NCBI GenBank assembly: GCA_934167735.1
Contig: CAKPLV010000010.1
Span: 1-12,740, forward strand
Origin: an uncultured Clostridia bacterium
GTDB lineage: Bacteria > Bacillota > Clostridia > TANB77 > CAG-508
Reading direction: 5' to 3'
DNA: 12,740 nucleotides
Below are positions 7,011 to 12,740 of the stretch, in pieces (the first letter of the stretch is position 1; every line of letters begins with the position of its first letter). A program made the position numbers and the translations under genes. Under the pieces are notes generated by a model, which was given only the letters and a program-made list of their open reading frames with translations, did not search any database and was not told the DNA's origin.

Positions 7011-8108
7011 TTATCTTCCTTCTTCAAATTTGGCTTTTGATTCTTTTATTAATCCATCTAATTTTTTCATTGAAACAACTCTATTCATATCAAATCTATT
7101 TAAATTGAATTTATTTTTTTCGCTTGCATAATATCTTACTATATCTTCCCAATCATATACTCCTGATAAACTTACATTACCTGCAAAATATTTTTCTGCG
7201 ACTTCATCATCAATATTTGTAACATTATATGGTATTAGATTTTTTCCTGCATTTACAGCACCTATACATCTATGATGACCATCTTTTAATACTGTTACTC
7301 CATCTTTTATTATTGCCTCAAGTTTTGGAGAATTATATGAAAATCCATTTTCCTTTATTGATTCAGCAATTTCTTCAACTGTAAATCCACAAGGAGATTT
7401 CGAAAGTGTTTCTCCTATTTTTTGTGATGGAACAAATGTTGCTGGATTTCTCCAATATTTAGGAAATCTTTCACCTTTTCCATATTTTTCTTCACCTGTT
7501 ATTATTACATCAGCAGTATCTTCTGGTAATGTAAATAATGTATCAACAACTAAATCATAATTATTCAAATCTGAAAGATCTATACCATAATCTTGTTTAT
7601 ATCTTTCTATTTCAACATTTTTTCTTAAAGTTGTCTTTTTAATAGCATCTTCTATTGTTAAATATTGATCTTCTGGTCCTCTTGAACTATCTTTATAAGC
7701 TCTTCTTCCCGCTTCTTCTTCATTTAAAGTCATTCTTACTTTATATGATACAGGAATATTTTTCCATGCTAATCTTGAATCAACAATATAAACATCTTCT
7801 GGTCTTTCTTTTTCATTTATTTCTATTCCTTTTCTTTTTATTTCTTCATCAACCATTTTATCTATTAAATTTCTTTTTTCAGCAAAACTTGGGTCATTTT
7901 GAATATCAGCCAAATTTGCATCTTTTCTATCAGGATACATTTTAGTGTATTCTTTTGTTGCTAATTCTCTGAATATTTGCCCTGTTTTTATTACGTGTAC
8001 ATTATATCCCATGCTTTCATATTTGGCTTTTAAAGCATTTGTTACAGTAGATTTTCCACTTCCTGGATCTCCTGATATAGTAATTATTTTATTTCTTATT
8101 TCATTCAT
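7011..8108 (-). CDS. Fusion of a cytidylate-kinase-like P-loop domain and a ParB-like domain
   Basis: This 365-residue protein has two parts. Residues 1 to about 200 form a nucleotide-kinase domain of the cytidylate kinase type: P-loop GDPGSGKST at 13-21, a TGQIFRELA segment in the substrate site, VDSRLAWK at 109-116 (the SRLAW element of Cmk-like kinases) and a lid with RRAYKD at 135-140. Residues from about 225 to 365 resemble ParB/Srx-fold domains: FVPSQKIG, IAESIKENG and above all KDGHHRCIGAVNAG at 275-288, matching the DGHHR phosphate-binding motif seen in ParB-like nucleases and in ParB-fold small-molecule kinases such as the serine kinases. Whether the second domain binds DNA, cuts nucleic acid or phosphorylates a small molecule cannot be told. 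AGGAGG (8125-8120) lies 11 bases upstream, slightly far, of the ATG at 8108. The gene has its own promoter and terminator. Confidence 0.8.
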   Translation of the reverse strand: MNEIRNKIITISGDPGSGKSTVTNALKAKYESMGYNVHVIKTGQIFRELATKEYTKMYPDRKDANLADIQNDPSFAEKRNLIDKMVDEEIKRKGIEINEKERPEDVYIVDSRLAWKNIPVSYKVRMTLNEEEAGRRAYKDSSRGPEDQYLTIEDAIKKTTLRKNVEIERYKQDYGIDLSDLNNYDLVVDTLFTLPEDTADVIITGEEKYGKGERFPKYWRNPATFVPSQKIGETLSKSPCGFTVEEIAESIKENGFSYNSPKLEAIIKDGVTVLKDGHHRCIGAVNAGKNLIPYNVTNIDDEVAEKYFAGNVSLSGVYDWEDIVRYYASEKNKFNLNRFDMNRVVSMKKLDGLIKESKAKFEEGR

Positions 8109-8146
8109 TATTATTATTACCTCCTAAATATATAACATACAACTCT

Positions 8147-8175
8147 ATTTTACCACATTTTGTCTTTTTTTGCAA
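8147..8175 (-). promoter_or_regulatory. Promoter of the kinase/ParB-like gene
   Basis: On the minus strand, -35 TTGCAA (8175-8170), a 17-base spacer and -10 TAAAAT (8152-8147), about 40 bases before the start codon and after the terminator of the preceding gene. Confidence 0.65.
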
Positions 8176-8214
8176 CTTTTGGTCAATTTTTTATGTTTAC
8201 TTTTATTTTTTTAT

Positions 8215-8246
8215 AAAAGGAAGGTTTTATTCAAAACCTTCCTTTT
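8215..8246 (-). terminator. Terminator of the 61-residue gene
   Basis: A perfect 14-base-pair stem (AAAAGGAAGGTTTT at 8215-8228 with 8233-8246) and four-base loop begin four bases after the stop codon. The T run is short and mostly inside the stem, but the hairpin is very stable. It probably ends both this gene and any read-through from the MBL-fold gene upstream. Confidence 0.8.
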
Positions 8247-8250
8247 GTAA

Positions 8251-8436
8251 CTACTTCAAAATCTTATTCGCCCACTCAACCATTTCTGAATCTTCTGCGG
8301 TTAAGTTGGTTTCCCCATTAGTATTTGCTAAAACTTCTTTAGCAATGCCTCTAAGTTCTCTCTGCTGTATTGTACGATTACTATCATCGTTTTCGTATTT
8401 TTTTCTCTCAGCTCTAAGATCTTCCATAGTCGTCAT
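8251..8436 (-). CDS. Small acidic hypothetical protein, 61 residues
   Basis: I do not recognise this protein. It is highly charged, predicted helical, without cysteine, signal peptide or membrane segment: an N-terminal Arg/Lys/Glu-rich stretch (DLRAERKKYE), a middle RELRGIAKEVLA and a C-terminal SEMVEWANKILK. The gene is real by its setting: AAGGAGG lies nine bases upstream of the ATG, a near-consensus promoter precedes it and a strong terminator follows. An ATG three codons later is an alternative start with poorer spacing. It lies directly after the MBL-fold gene with 70 bases between and no terminator, so it may also be read from that gene's promoter. Confidence 0.75.
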   Translation of the reverse strand: MTTMEDLRAERKKYENDDSNRTIQQRELRGIAKEVLANTNGETNLTAEDSEMVEWANKILK

Positions 8437-8472
8437 AAAAAATATCCTCCTTTTGGGTTTTTTTACGAAAAT

Positions 8473-8501
8473 ATTATATCTCTTTTTGTTACTTTTGTAA
8501 A
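8473..8501 (-). promoter_or_regulatory. Promoter of the 61-residue gene
   Basis: On the minus strand, -35 TTTACA (8501-8496), a 17-base spacer and a perfect -10 TATAAT (8478-8473). It starts a few bases after the stop of the MBL-fold gene. Confidence 0.75.
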
Positions 8502-8506
8502 GAGTT

Positions 8507-9151
8507 TTATATATAAAATTTTCCCTTTGTTGCTTTCTTTATGTATTCTTCGTCATCAAAGTTCATTAAATGTACTTCTATTCCATAACTTTTTATTATT
8601 TCTAATATTCCATACATTTCATCTATTTTTAAATGACCTTTTCCATATCTTGATATATCAATATATAATTCATCAATTTCTCTTACATATGCTAAAAATG
8701 TTTCAATTTTATTTGTTTCTCCTGTATATAAAATGTATTTTTTATCTATTTTCAAACGTAGTCCATATGTGTCTAAATTTGTTCTAAATTCTGATGGAAA
8801 TAAGAAAACATCTACTGTTTTTTGTTTTAATACATATGTTTCTTCAGGTGTTCCTGTTATATCTAAATATTCTTTAATATGTTTACACTTACATATTATT
8901 GTTGCTCTTCTATTATTATTGTACCATAAATATTGTAATAATCTACTTAATGATCCAACATGATTATCTCCTAAACTTGTTATTATTATGTCTATTTTTA
9001 CAAATTTTCTAAAATCAAATTTATCTTTTATTTCATTAAATACAGCATATCCACAATCTATTATTGTTAATTTGCTTTCTGTTTCTAAATATGCACATGT
9101 ATTTTTATTTCCATTCCAATCATCTTTTCCTATAAATTTTAATGCTCCCAC
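8507..9151 (-). CDS. Metallo-beta-lactamase-fold protein with degenerate active site
   Basis: The 214-residue protein follows the MBL fold: an opening strand pair ending in IIDCG (Asp32), VKIDIIITSLGDNHVGSL at the position of the zinc motif, YTGE at 142-145 where active enzymes have TGD, and a last strand with His194 (VHLMNFDDEE) where the final ligand His sits. The HxHxDH motif is replaced by Ser59-Leu-Gly-Asp-Asn-His64, so only the last His is kept, and the bridging Asp became Glu145. It is therefore either a pseudoenzyme or uses a different metal site. The start is GTG at 9151, chosen because AGGAGG (9162-9157) lies five bases upstream; no better ATG precedes it. It has its own promoter and may be cotranscribed with the 61-residue gene. 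Confidence 0.7.
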   Translation of the reverse strand: MGALKFIGKDDWNGNKNTCAYLETESKLTIIDCGYAVFNEIKDKFDFRKFVKIDIIITSLGDNHVGSLSRLLQYLWYNNNRRATIICKCKHIKEYLDITGTPEETYVLKQKTVDVFLFPSEFRTNLDTYGLRLKIDKKYILYTGETNKIETFLAYVREIDELYIDISRYGKGHLKIDEMYGILEIIKSYGIEVHLMNFDDEEYIKKATKGKFYI

Positions 9152-9170
9152 TTTTGCCTCCTATCCTATT

Positions 9171-9199
9171 ATTCTACTATATCCGACATTTTTTTGCAA
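9171..9199 (-). promoter_or_regulatory. Promoter of the MBL-fold gene
   Basis: On the minus strand, -35 TTGCAA (9199-9194), a 17-base spacer and -10 TAGAAT (9176-9171), about 20 bases before the GTG start and directly downstream of the preceding terminator. Confidence 0.65.
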
Positions 9200-9207
9200 A
9201 TTTTTTA

Positions 9208-9240
9208 ACAAAAAACGATATAAGAAAATCTCATATCGTT
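9208..9240 (-). terminator. Terminator ending the kinase-murD-proline-rich unit
   Basis: A 12-base-pair stem (9240-9229 with 9225-9214, one G-U pair) with a three-base loop is followed on the minus strand by TTTTTTG-type T-rich sequence. It lies eight bases past the stop codon of the proline-rich gene. Confidence 0.88.
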
Positions 9241-9247
9241 AATTTTG

Positions 9248-9706
9248 CTATATATTTTCATATAATCCATTATTTAAATCCTCATATCCTCTTGGACGTG
9301 GAGGCCTTGGACCTGGTCCAGGAAATGGTGGTCTTGGTCCAGGACCAGGTCCTGGGAATGGTGGCCTTGGTGGTCTTCCAGACAACAATTCTCTTAATAT
9401 TAATATTCTAATCAAATCATTCATTAGTGGATTTCTTTGACGATTCTCCCCTCTGTTATCTTCATACATGCTAGGATCTTCTAATGCACGATATATCTCA
9501 TTTGTCATATTATCTACTAATTCTTTTGTTATAGGTTCACGACTTTGTGCACATCTTTTTTGAACCATTGGATAAATCAATCTATATGTATCTGGATACA
9601 TATTTTCAATTGCATCATTTTGCATATTTGAATAATATTCTTCAGTTCCCATAGGTCGATATCCTAATACACTTCTCATATAGTCATCATATAATGAGTT
9701 ATTCAT
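9248..9706 (-). CDS. Hypothetical protein with proline/glycine-rich C-terminal repeat
   Basis: The 152-residue protein has a conserved-looking N-terminal domain (about 1-105) with motifs YMRSVLGYRP, MYPDTYRLIYPMVQKRC and ELVDNMTNEIYRAL, and then a Pro/Gly/Arg-rich segment made of repeats of PPFPGPGP, ending in a short acidic tail. Proteins with such a YPMV-type helical domain occur in Clostridia, but I know no function; a spore-coat or surface role is a guess from the low-complexity tail. The start is ATG at 9706, with AGGAGG (9718-9713) six bases upstream; the in-frame ATG at 9721 would place that ribosome binding site inside the gene. It follows murD by 43 bases with no terminator between and shares its transcript. 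Confidence 0.75.
   Translation of the reverse strand: MNNSLYDDYMRSVLGYRPMGTEEYYSNMQNDAIENMYPDTYRLIYPMVQKRCAQSREPITKELVDNMTNEIYRALEDPSMYEDNRGENRQRNPLMNDLIRILILRELLSGRPPRPPFPGPGPGPRPPFPGPGPRPPRPRGYEDLNNGLYENI
9295..9378 (-). repeat. Tandem Pro/Gly-rich coding repeat
   Basis: Two near-identical copies of a unit encoding RPPFPGPGP, flanked by shorter PPRP pieces, give locally GC-rich DNA within an AT-rich gene. The repeat includes CCAGGACCAGG and CCAGGAAATGGTGG-type blocks, and copy number probably varies between strains. Confidence 0.7.
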
Positions 9707-9749
9707 TTCATACCTCCTCATTTTTTCATACTATATGATATGTGCTTTT

Positions 9750-11150
9750 TTATAATTTGTTTACTTCTTCTTTAAATTTATCTCCTCTATCATACATGTC
9801 TTTGAACATATCAAAACTTGTACTAGCAGGTGAGAATAATACCACTTGACCTGGTTTTGCTATTCTTTTTGCTAAATCTAAACTTTGTTTAAATGTTTCA
9901 CACATATGAATATCTAATTTTTTATCTTGAACTTCTAATTCTTTTTTTACAGCATCATATATCTTTGTTGCTGTTTGCCCAATTAATATCAAGCTTTTTA
10001 CTTTTTCAACTATTGGTTTTGCAATTGGAGTATAATCTAGGTTTTTATCTGCTCCACCAGCAATTAATATAATTTCTTTATCAAATGAATTAAGAGCTGA
10101 AATTCCTCTTGTTGGTGTTGTACTTGCTGAATCATTATACCATTCAACACCATCTATTGTTCTTACTAATTCGAGTCTATGATGTACTCCTGAAAACTTC
10201 TTTATTGTTTCTAAAGCTTTTTCTGTATCAACTAATGTATTTGTTAATGCTAATACTGTACAAATATTTTGATAATTATGAACACCTTTTAATTTTATTT
10301 CTTTTGTATCTATTAGATGTCTTCTTAATCCATCTTTACATTCTTTTATTATTCCTTCATCAACTATGTATCCATCTTTTAATTTTTTCTCACTGCTAAA
10401 TAATATTACTTTTCCATTTGCTTCATTTTGACAATTGCTTGTAATTTCATTATCAGCATTTAAAACTAATATTCCAGATTCATCTTGATATTTATATATA
10501 TTTTTCTTAGAATCTATGTATTCTTGATAATCTTTGTGAACATTTAAATGATTTGGTGTTATATTTGTTATCGCAGATATATTAGGACTTATTGTCATTC
10601 CCATTAATTGAAAACTACTTAATTCTAATACAATTATATCTTCTGGTTTCATTTCACCTAATTTGGTGAATAATGGTATTCCAATATTTCCACCTAAATA
10701 ACAATTATAACCTGCATCTTTTAATACTTCATATGTTAATGTAGTTGTTGTTGTTTTTCCATCACTACCTGTTATTCCTATAATCTTACATGGTGCCATT
10801 TTCATTAATTGTTCTATTTCTGTTGTAACAATAGCTCCTCTTTCTTTTTCTGCAACTAATTCTTTTTTAGATGGTAAACAGCTTGGTGATCTAAATATTA
10901 AATTATATCCATTTAATTTTTTTAAATTATCTTTTCCTAAAAAGAATTTAAAATCATATTCTTTTATTTTTTCAATAATCTTACTATCTATTTTGCTTTC
11001 TTCTCTATCATCAAATACAGTTACATCTGCTCTTTTTTGATGTAAATAATCTATTAATGGTATATTACTTACACCTAATCCTATAACTGCTACTTTTTTA
11101 CTTGTAAGATCTTTTTCAAATTTTTCTAATTTTTCATTTTTAAATTCCAT
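9750..11150 (-). CDS. murD: UDP-N-acetylmuramoyl-L-alanine--D-glutamate ligase MurD
   Basis: MurD adds D-glutamate to UDP-MurNAc-L-Ala with ATP, a cytoplasmic step of peptidoglycan synthesis. The 466-residue protein is complete and of usual length. The N-terminal domain starts with a Rossmann-like IGLGVSN at 23-29. The central ATPase has GITGSDGKTTT at 125-135 and a catalytic ELSS at 176-179, with the conserved NITPNHLNVH at 196-205. The C-terminal domain has HHRLE at 323-327, YNDSASTTP at 338-346, LIAGGADKN at 362-370 and SPASTSFDMF at 440-449. The ATG overlaps the end of the upstream kinase gene by 11 bases and its AAGGAG lies in that gene, so the two are translationally coupled. No other mur or fts gene is next to it, unlike the dcw cluster of many bacteria. 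Confidence 0.97.
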   Translation of the reverse strand: MEFKNEKLEKFEKDLTSKKVAVIGLGVSNIPLIDYLHQKRADVTVFDDREESKIDSKIIEKIKEYDFKFFLGKDNLKKLNGYNLIFRSPSCLPSKKELVAEKERGAIVTTEIEQLMKMAPCKIIGITGSDGKTTTTTLTYEVLKDAGYNCYLGGNIGIPLFTKLGEMKPEDIIVLELSSFQLMGMTISPNISAITNITPNHLNVHKDYQEYIDSKKNIYKYQDESGILVLNADNEITSNCQNEANGKVILFSSEKKLKDGYIVDEGIIKECKDGLRRHLIDTKEIKLKGVHNYQNICTVLALTNTLVDTEKALETIKKFSGVHHRLELVRTIDGVEWYNDSASTTPTRGISALNSFDKEIILIAGGADKNLDYTPIAKPIVEKVKSLILIGQTATKIYDAVKKELEVQDKKLDIHMCETFKQSLDLAKRIAKPGQVVLFSPASTSFDMFKDMYDRGDKFKEEVNKL

Positions 11151-11820
11151 TTGTAACCAACTCCTTTATGTTTTTCATTATTTTTTTTGCAGATTCTTCT
11201 GCATTTTTACATTCAGTAACATCTATAATTTTTGTTTGAGGATATATATTGTAATATCCTGATTGTTCTTGTAATTCATCTCTTTTTTCTATCATTTCTT
11301 TTATTTTTTCTTTAGGTATTTCTTTATTATATTGTATGTATTTTCTGTTTATTCTTTCCTCTAATGATGCTGTTATAAAGAAATGATATGTTACTTCTGG
11401 ATACATTTTAACTATATCTCTTGATGATAAAATTATATTGTATTTTTCTCTAAATTTATTTATTAAACTTTGTCCAAATTTATATAATTTTTCATTGTCT
11501 GCTATATTACTTACTTTTGAAACAGCCATTGATGACTTTTCATTTTGTAAATCATTTTCGTCTAATTTTTCGCCATTCATATACATAACTGTTTCTTTAT
11601 TTTCTAATTTTATTTCTATATTTAGTTCTTTCATTAATTGAAATGCATCTAATCCTGCAGTTTGTTTTATTTCATTTTTTAACATGCCATATACAATTGC
11701 TCTATATATATTTCCACCATGTATTATTATTGAATTATCAATTTTGTCTAACAAACTTCTACAAATTGATGTTTTTCCTGAGCCAACTGTTCCTTCTATT
11801 CCTATTACTATATTATCCAT
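11140..11820 (-). CDS. Cytidylate-kinase-like nucleotide kinase
   Basis: The 226-residue protein has the cytidylate kinase layout: P-loop GTVGSGKT at 10-17, HGGNIYRA at 34-41 (cf. DSGAMYRA), MNGEKLDENDLQNEKSS and AVSKVSNIA at 81-107 (cf. the GE-x-IRT/VSxVA region), SSRDIV at 132-137 (cf. GRDIGT), FFITASLEERINRKY at 147-161 and KRDELQEQSGYYNIYP at 179-194 (cf. RDxxDxxR). Cmk phosphorylates CMP and dCMP, but here the Asp-Ser of DSGAMYRA and the Asp and Arg of RDxxDxxR are changed, so the substrate may differ. ATG at 11820 is chosen over in-frame GTG at 11829 because AAAGGTG (11833-11827) sits six bases upstream of the ATG and overlaps the GTG. It is the first gene of an operon with murD. Confidence 0.8.
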   Translation of the reverse strand: MDNIVIGIEGTVGSGKTSICRSLLDKIDNSIIIHGGNIYRAIVYGMLKNEIKQTAGLDAFQLMKELNIEIKLENKETVMYMNGEKLDENDLQNEKSSMAVSKVSNIADNEKLYKFGQSLINKFREKYNIILSSRDIVKMYPEVTYHFFITASLEERINRKYIQYNKEIPKEKIKEMIEKRDELQEQSGYYNIYPQTKIIDVTECKNAEESAKKIMKNIKELVTNGI

Positions 11821-11846
11821 TTGTTTCACCTTTTAATTTTTTGTTT

Positions 11847-11875
11847 ATTATATAACTTTTTTATTTTGTTTACAA
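11847..11875 (-). promoter_or_regulatory. Promoter of the kinase-murD operon
   Basis: On the minus strand, -35 TTGTAA (11875-11870), a 17-base spacer and a perfect -10 TATAAT (11852-11847), about 30 bases upstream of the kinase start. It faces away from the plus-strand promoter next to it. Confidence 0.7.
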
Positions 11876-11879
11876 TAGT

Positions 11880-11909
11880 TTGTATATTTCTTTTTAGTTT
11901 GGATAAAAT
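11880..11909 (+). promoter_or_regulatory. Promoter of the 27-residue gene
   Basis: -35-like TTGTAT (11880-11885), an 18-base spacer and -10 TAAAAT (11904-11909), about 32 bases before the ATG. It is divergent from, and begins five bases from, the kinase-murD promoter. Confidence 0.5.
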
Positions 11910-11941
11910 ATGTTTGTAAATTGAAATGGAGGTGTACTTCT

Positions 11942-12025
11942 ATGTCAGAAAAAAATTCAAAAAAGAATAAACAAAATAAGAATTCAAACAATTCAAATTC
12001 TAATAATGAAAACAACAACAAATAG
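11942..12025 (+). CDS. 27-residue Asn/Lys/Ser-rich small protein
   Basis: This is the only plus-strand gene of the window. The peptide begins MSEKNSKKNK and contains 12 Asn, 6 Lys, 5 Ser, 2 Glu and 1 Gln; it has no hydrophobic residue beyond the initial Met, so it is soluble and disordered, not a leader or membrane peptide. Support for a real gene is the GGAGG at 11928-11932 nine bases upstream, a promoter-like sequence and a strong terminator starting 12 bases after the stop. It diverges from the kinase-murD operon and converges on clpX. I do not recognise it; small spore-related or nucleic-acid-binding peptides of similar make-up are a guess. Confidence 0.65.
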   Translation: MSEKNSKKNKQNKNSNNSNSNNENNNK

Positions 12026-12037
12026 TTTGAAACAGAA

Positions 12038-12068
12038 AAAGCTATATAGTTTTAGTCTATATAGCTTT
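12038..12068. terminator. Bidirectional terminator between the 27-residue gene and clpX
   Basis: The perfect 12-base-pair stem AAAGCTATATAG (12038-12049) with CTATATAGCTTT (12057-12068) has a seven-base loop. The plus strand continues ATTTTTAT and the minus strand continues TTTCTG-type T-rich sequence, so it serves both convergent genes. Confidence 0.88.
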
Positions 12069-12072
12069 ATTT

Positions 12073-12740
12073 TTATGCTGTTTCTTTTGATTCAACTGCA
12101 ATTCTTTTTTCTTTTCTTTCTGATCTTTTAACTTTATTTTCATTTTCGATTATTTTTGGTCCTGCATTATTTAATACTGTATCTTTAGTAATAATGCATT
12201 TTTCAATTTTTTCATTTGAAGGTATATCAAACATGATATCTCTCATTATTTCTTCTATAATTGATCTTAGACCTCTTGCACCAGTTTTTCTTTCTATTGC
12301 TTTATCAACAATAGCTTCAAGTGCTTCATCTTCGAATTCTAGTTCAACATCATCCATTTCTAGTAATTTTTTATATTGTTTTACAAGTGCATTTTTTGGT
12401 TCTGTTGTTATTTTTATTAATGCTTCTCTTGTTAATTCTTTCAATGTTGCGATAATTGGTAATCTACCAACAAATTCAGGTATTAGACCAAATTTAAGTA
12501 AATCTTGAGGTAATAATTCTTCAAATATTTTATATTTATCTATTTCTTTATTACTTTGGATTTCTGCTCCAAATCCCATTGTCTTTTTTCCTGTTCTTTC
12601 TTTTATGATGCTTTCAAGTCCTTCAAATGCTCCACCACATATAAATAATATATTTGAAGTATCAATTTGTAATAATTCTTGATGTGGGTGTTTTCTTCCA
12701 CCTTGTGGTGGAACTGAAGCTGTTGTACCTTCAACTATTT
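12073..12740 (-). CDS. clpX: ATP-dependent Clp protease ATP-binding subunit ClpX, C-terminal part
   Basis: ClpX is the AAA+ unfoldase that feeds proteins to the ClpP protease. The gene runs off the right edge; 221 codons are present, reading from 12738. The visible part starts in the large AAA+ subdomain with VEGTTASVPPQGGRKHPHQE and ILFICGGAFEGLE, then has the ClpP-docking loop MGF at residues 54-56 of the fragment (usually IGF or LGF), GLIPEFVGRLPII, and the sensor-2 region KTGARGLRSIIEEIM. An ATG at 12579 is internal (it encodes the Met of MGF) and is not the start. The C-terminus ends in a charged Lys/Glu/Arg tail of about 25 residues, typical of ClpX. The N-terminal zinc domain and Walker motifs lie outside the window. 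Confidence 0.96.
   Translation of the reverse strand, partial: IVEGTTASVPPQGGRKHPHQELLQIDTSNILFICGGAFEGLESIIKERTGKKTMGFGAEIQSNKEIDKYKIFEELLPQDLLKFGLIPEFVGRLPIIATLKELTREALIKITTEPKNALVKQYKKLLEMDDVELEFEDEALEAIVDKAIERKTGARGLRSIIEEIMRDIMFDIPSNEKIEKCIITKDTVLNNAGPKIIENENKVKRSERKEKRIAVESKETA

Noticed and set aside
8102..8120. TAATAATAATAATG run as a microsatellite of interest
   Set aside because: Only four copies of a three-base unit; it merely lengthens the ribosome-binding-site spacing to 11 bases.
8505..8518. 14-base palindrome TTTTATATATAAAA over the stop of the MBL-fold gene
   Set aside because: A pure A/T palindrome is expected by chance in such AT-rich DNA and has no loop for a terminator.
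12073..12579. Separate 168-residue gene starting at the ATG at 12579
   Set aside because: The frame stays open to the right edge and encodes ClpX residues throughout, so that ATG is internal.
1..12740. Defence island, prophage, CRISPR array or mobile element
   Set aside because: No transposase, integrase, Cas or phage structural gene, no spaced direct repeats and no att-like duplication were seen.

Overview
The window comes from an AT-rich, low-GC Gram-positive bacterium, most likely an anaerobic, spore-forming member of the Clostridia. This rests on the strong AGGAGG-type ribosome binding sites, compact sigma-A promoters with 17-base spacers, A/T-ending codon use, a SEC-C-tailed SecA, a YtvI-type membrane protein and a CBS protein rich in cysteine. 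Species cannot be read from the sequence. The window looks like ordinary chromosome with a few accessory genes. I see no CRISPR array, insertion sequence, tRNA or rRNA, and no stretch over 300 bases lacks a gene.

All genes but one lie on the minus strand, so transcription runs mostly from right to left. From the right edge: the C-terminal half of clpX (12073-12740); a tiny plus-strand gene (11942-12025) with its own promoter, ribosome binding site and a terminator shared with clpX; a cytidylate-kinase-like gene overlapping murD, followed by a small gene with a Pro/Gly-rich tail (11820 down to 9248) and closed by a terminator; a metallo-beta-lactamase-fold gene with a degenerate metal motif and a 61-residue gene that share a terminator (9151 down to 8251); a nucleotide-kinase/ParB-like fusion with its own promoter and terminator (8108 down to 7011); a Cys-rich CBS-pair protein followed by a YtvI/AI-2E-family membrane protein (6916 down to 5353); a membrane-anchored protein resembling the C-terminal domain of YcgQ (5293 down to 4742); a beta-CASP metallo-beta-lactamase nuclease with unusually high GC (4641 down to 3190); secA (3031 down to 278); then a well-formed promoter, a structured leader or small RNA, and the first 18 codons of an unrecognised gene running off the left edge.

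The housekeeping functions are protein export (SecA), protein quality control (ClpX) and cell-wall precursor synthesis (MurD). The less ordinary items are the leader RNA at 64-179, the kinase/ParB-like fusion, the MBL-fold protein that has lost most of its metal ligands, the cytidylate-kinase relative with altered substrate residues next to murD, the beta-CASP gene that looks acquired, and the 27-residue Asn/Lys/Ser peptide gene. No obvious multi-gene novel system (defence island, biosynthetic cluster or prophage) is visible; the novelty is in individual genes and RNA elements.
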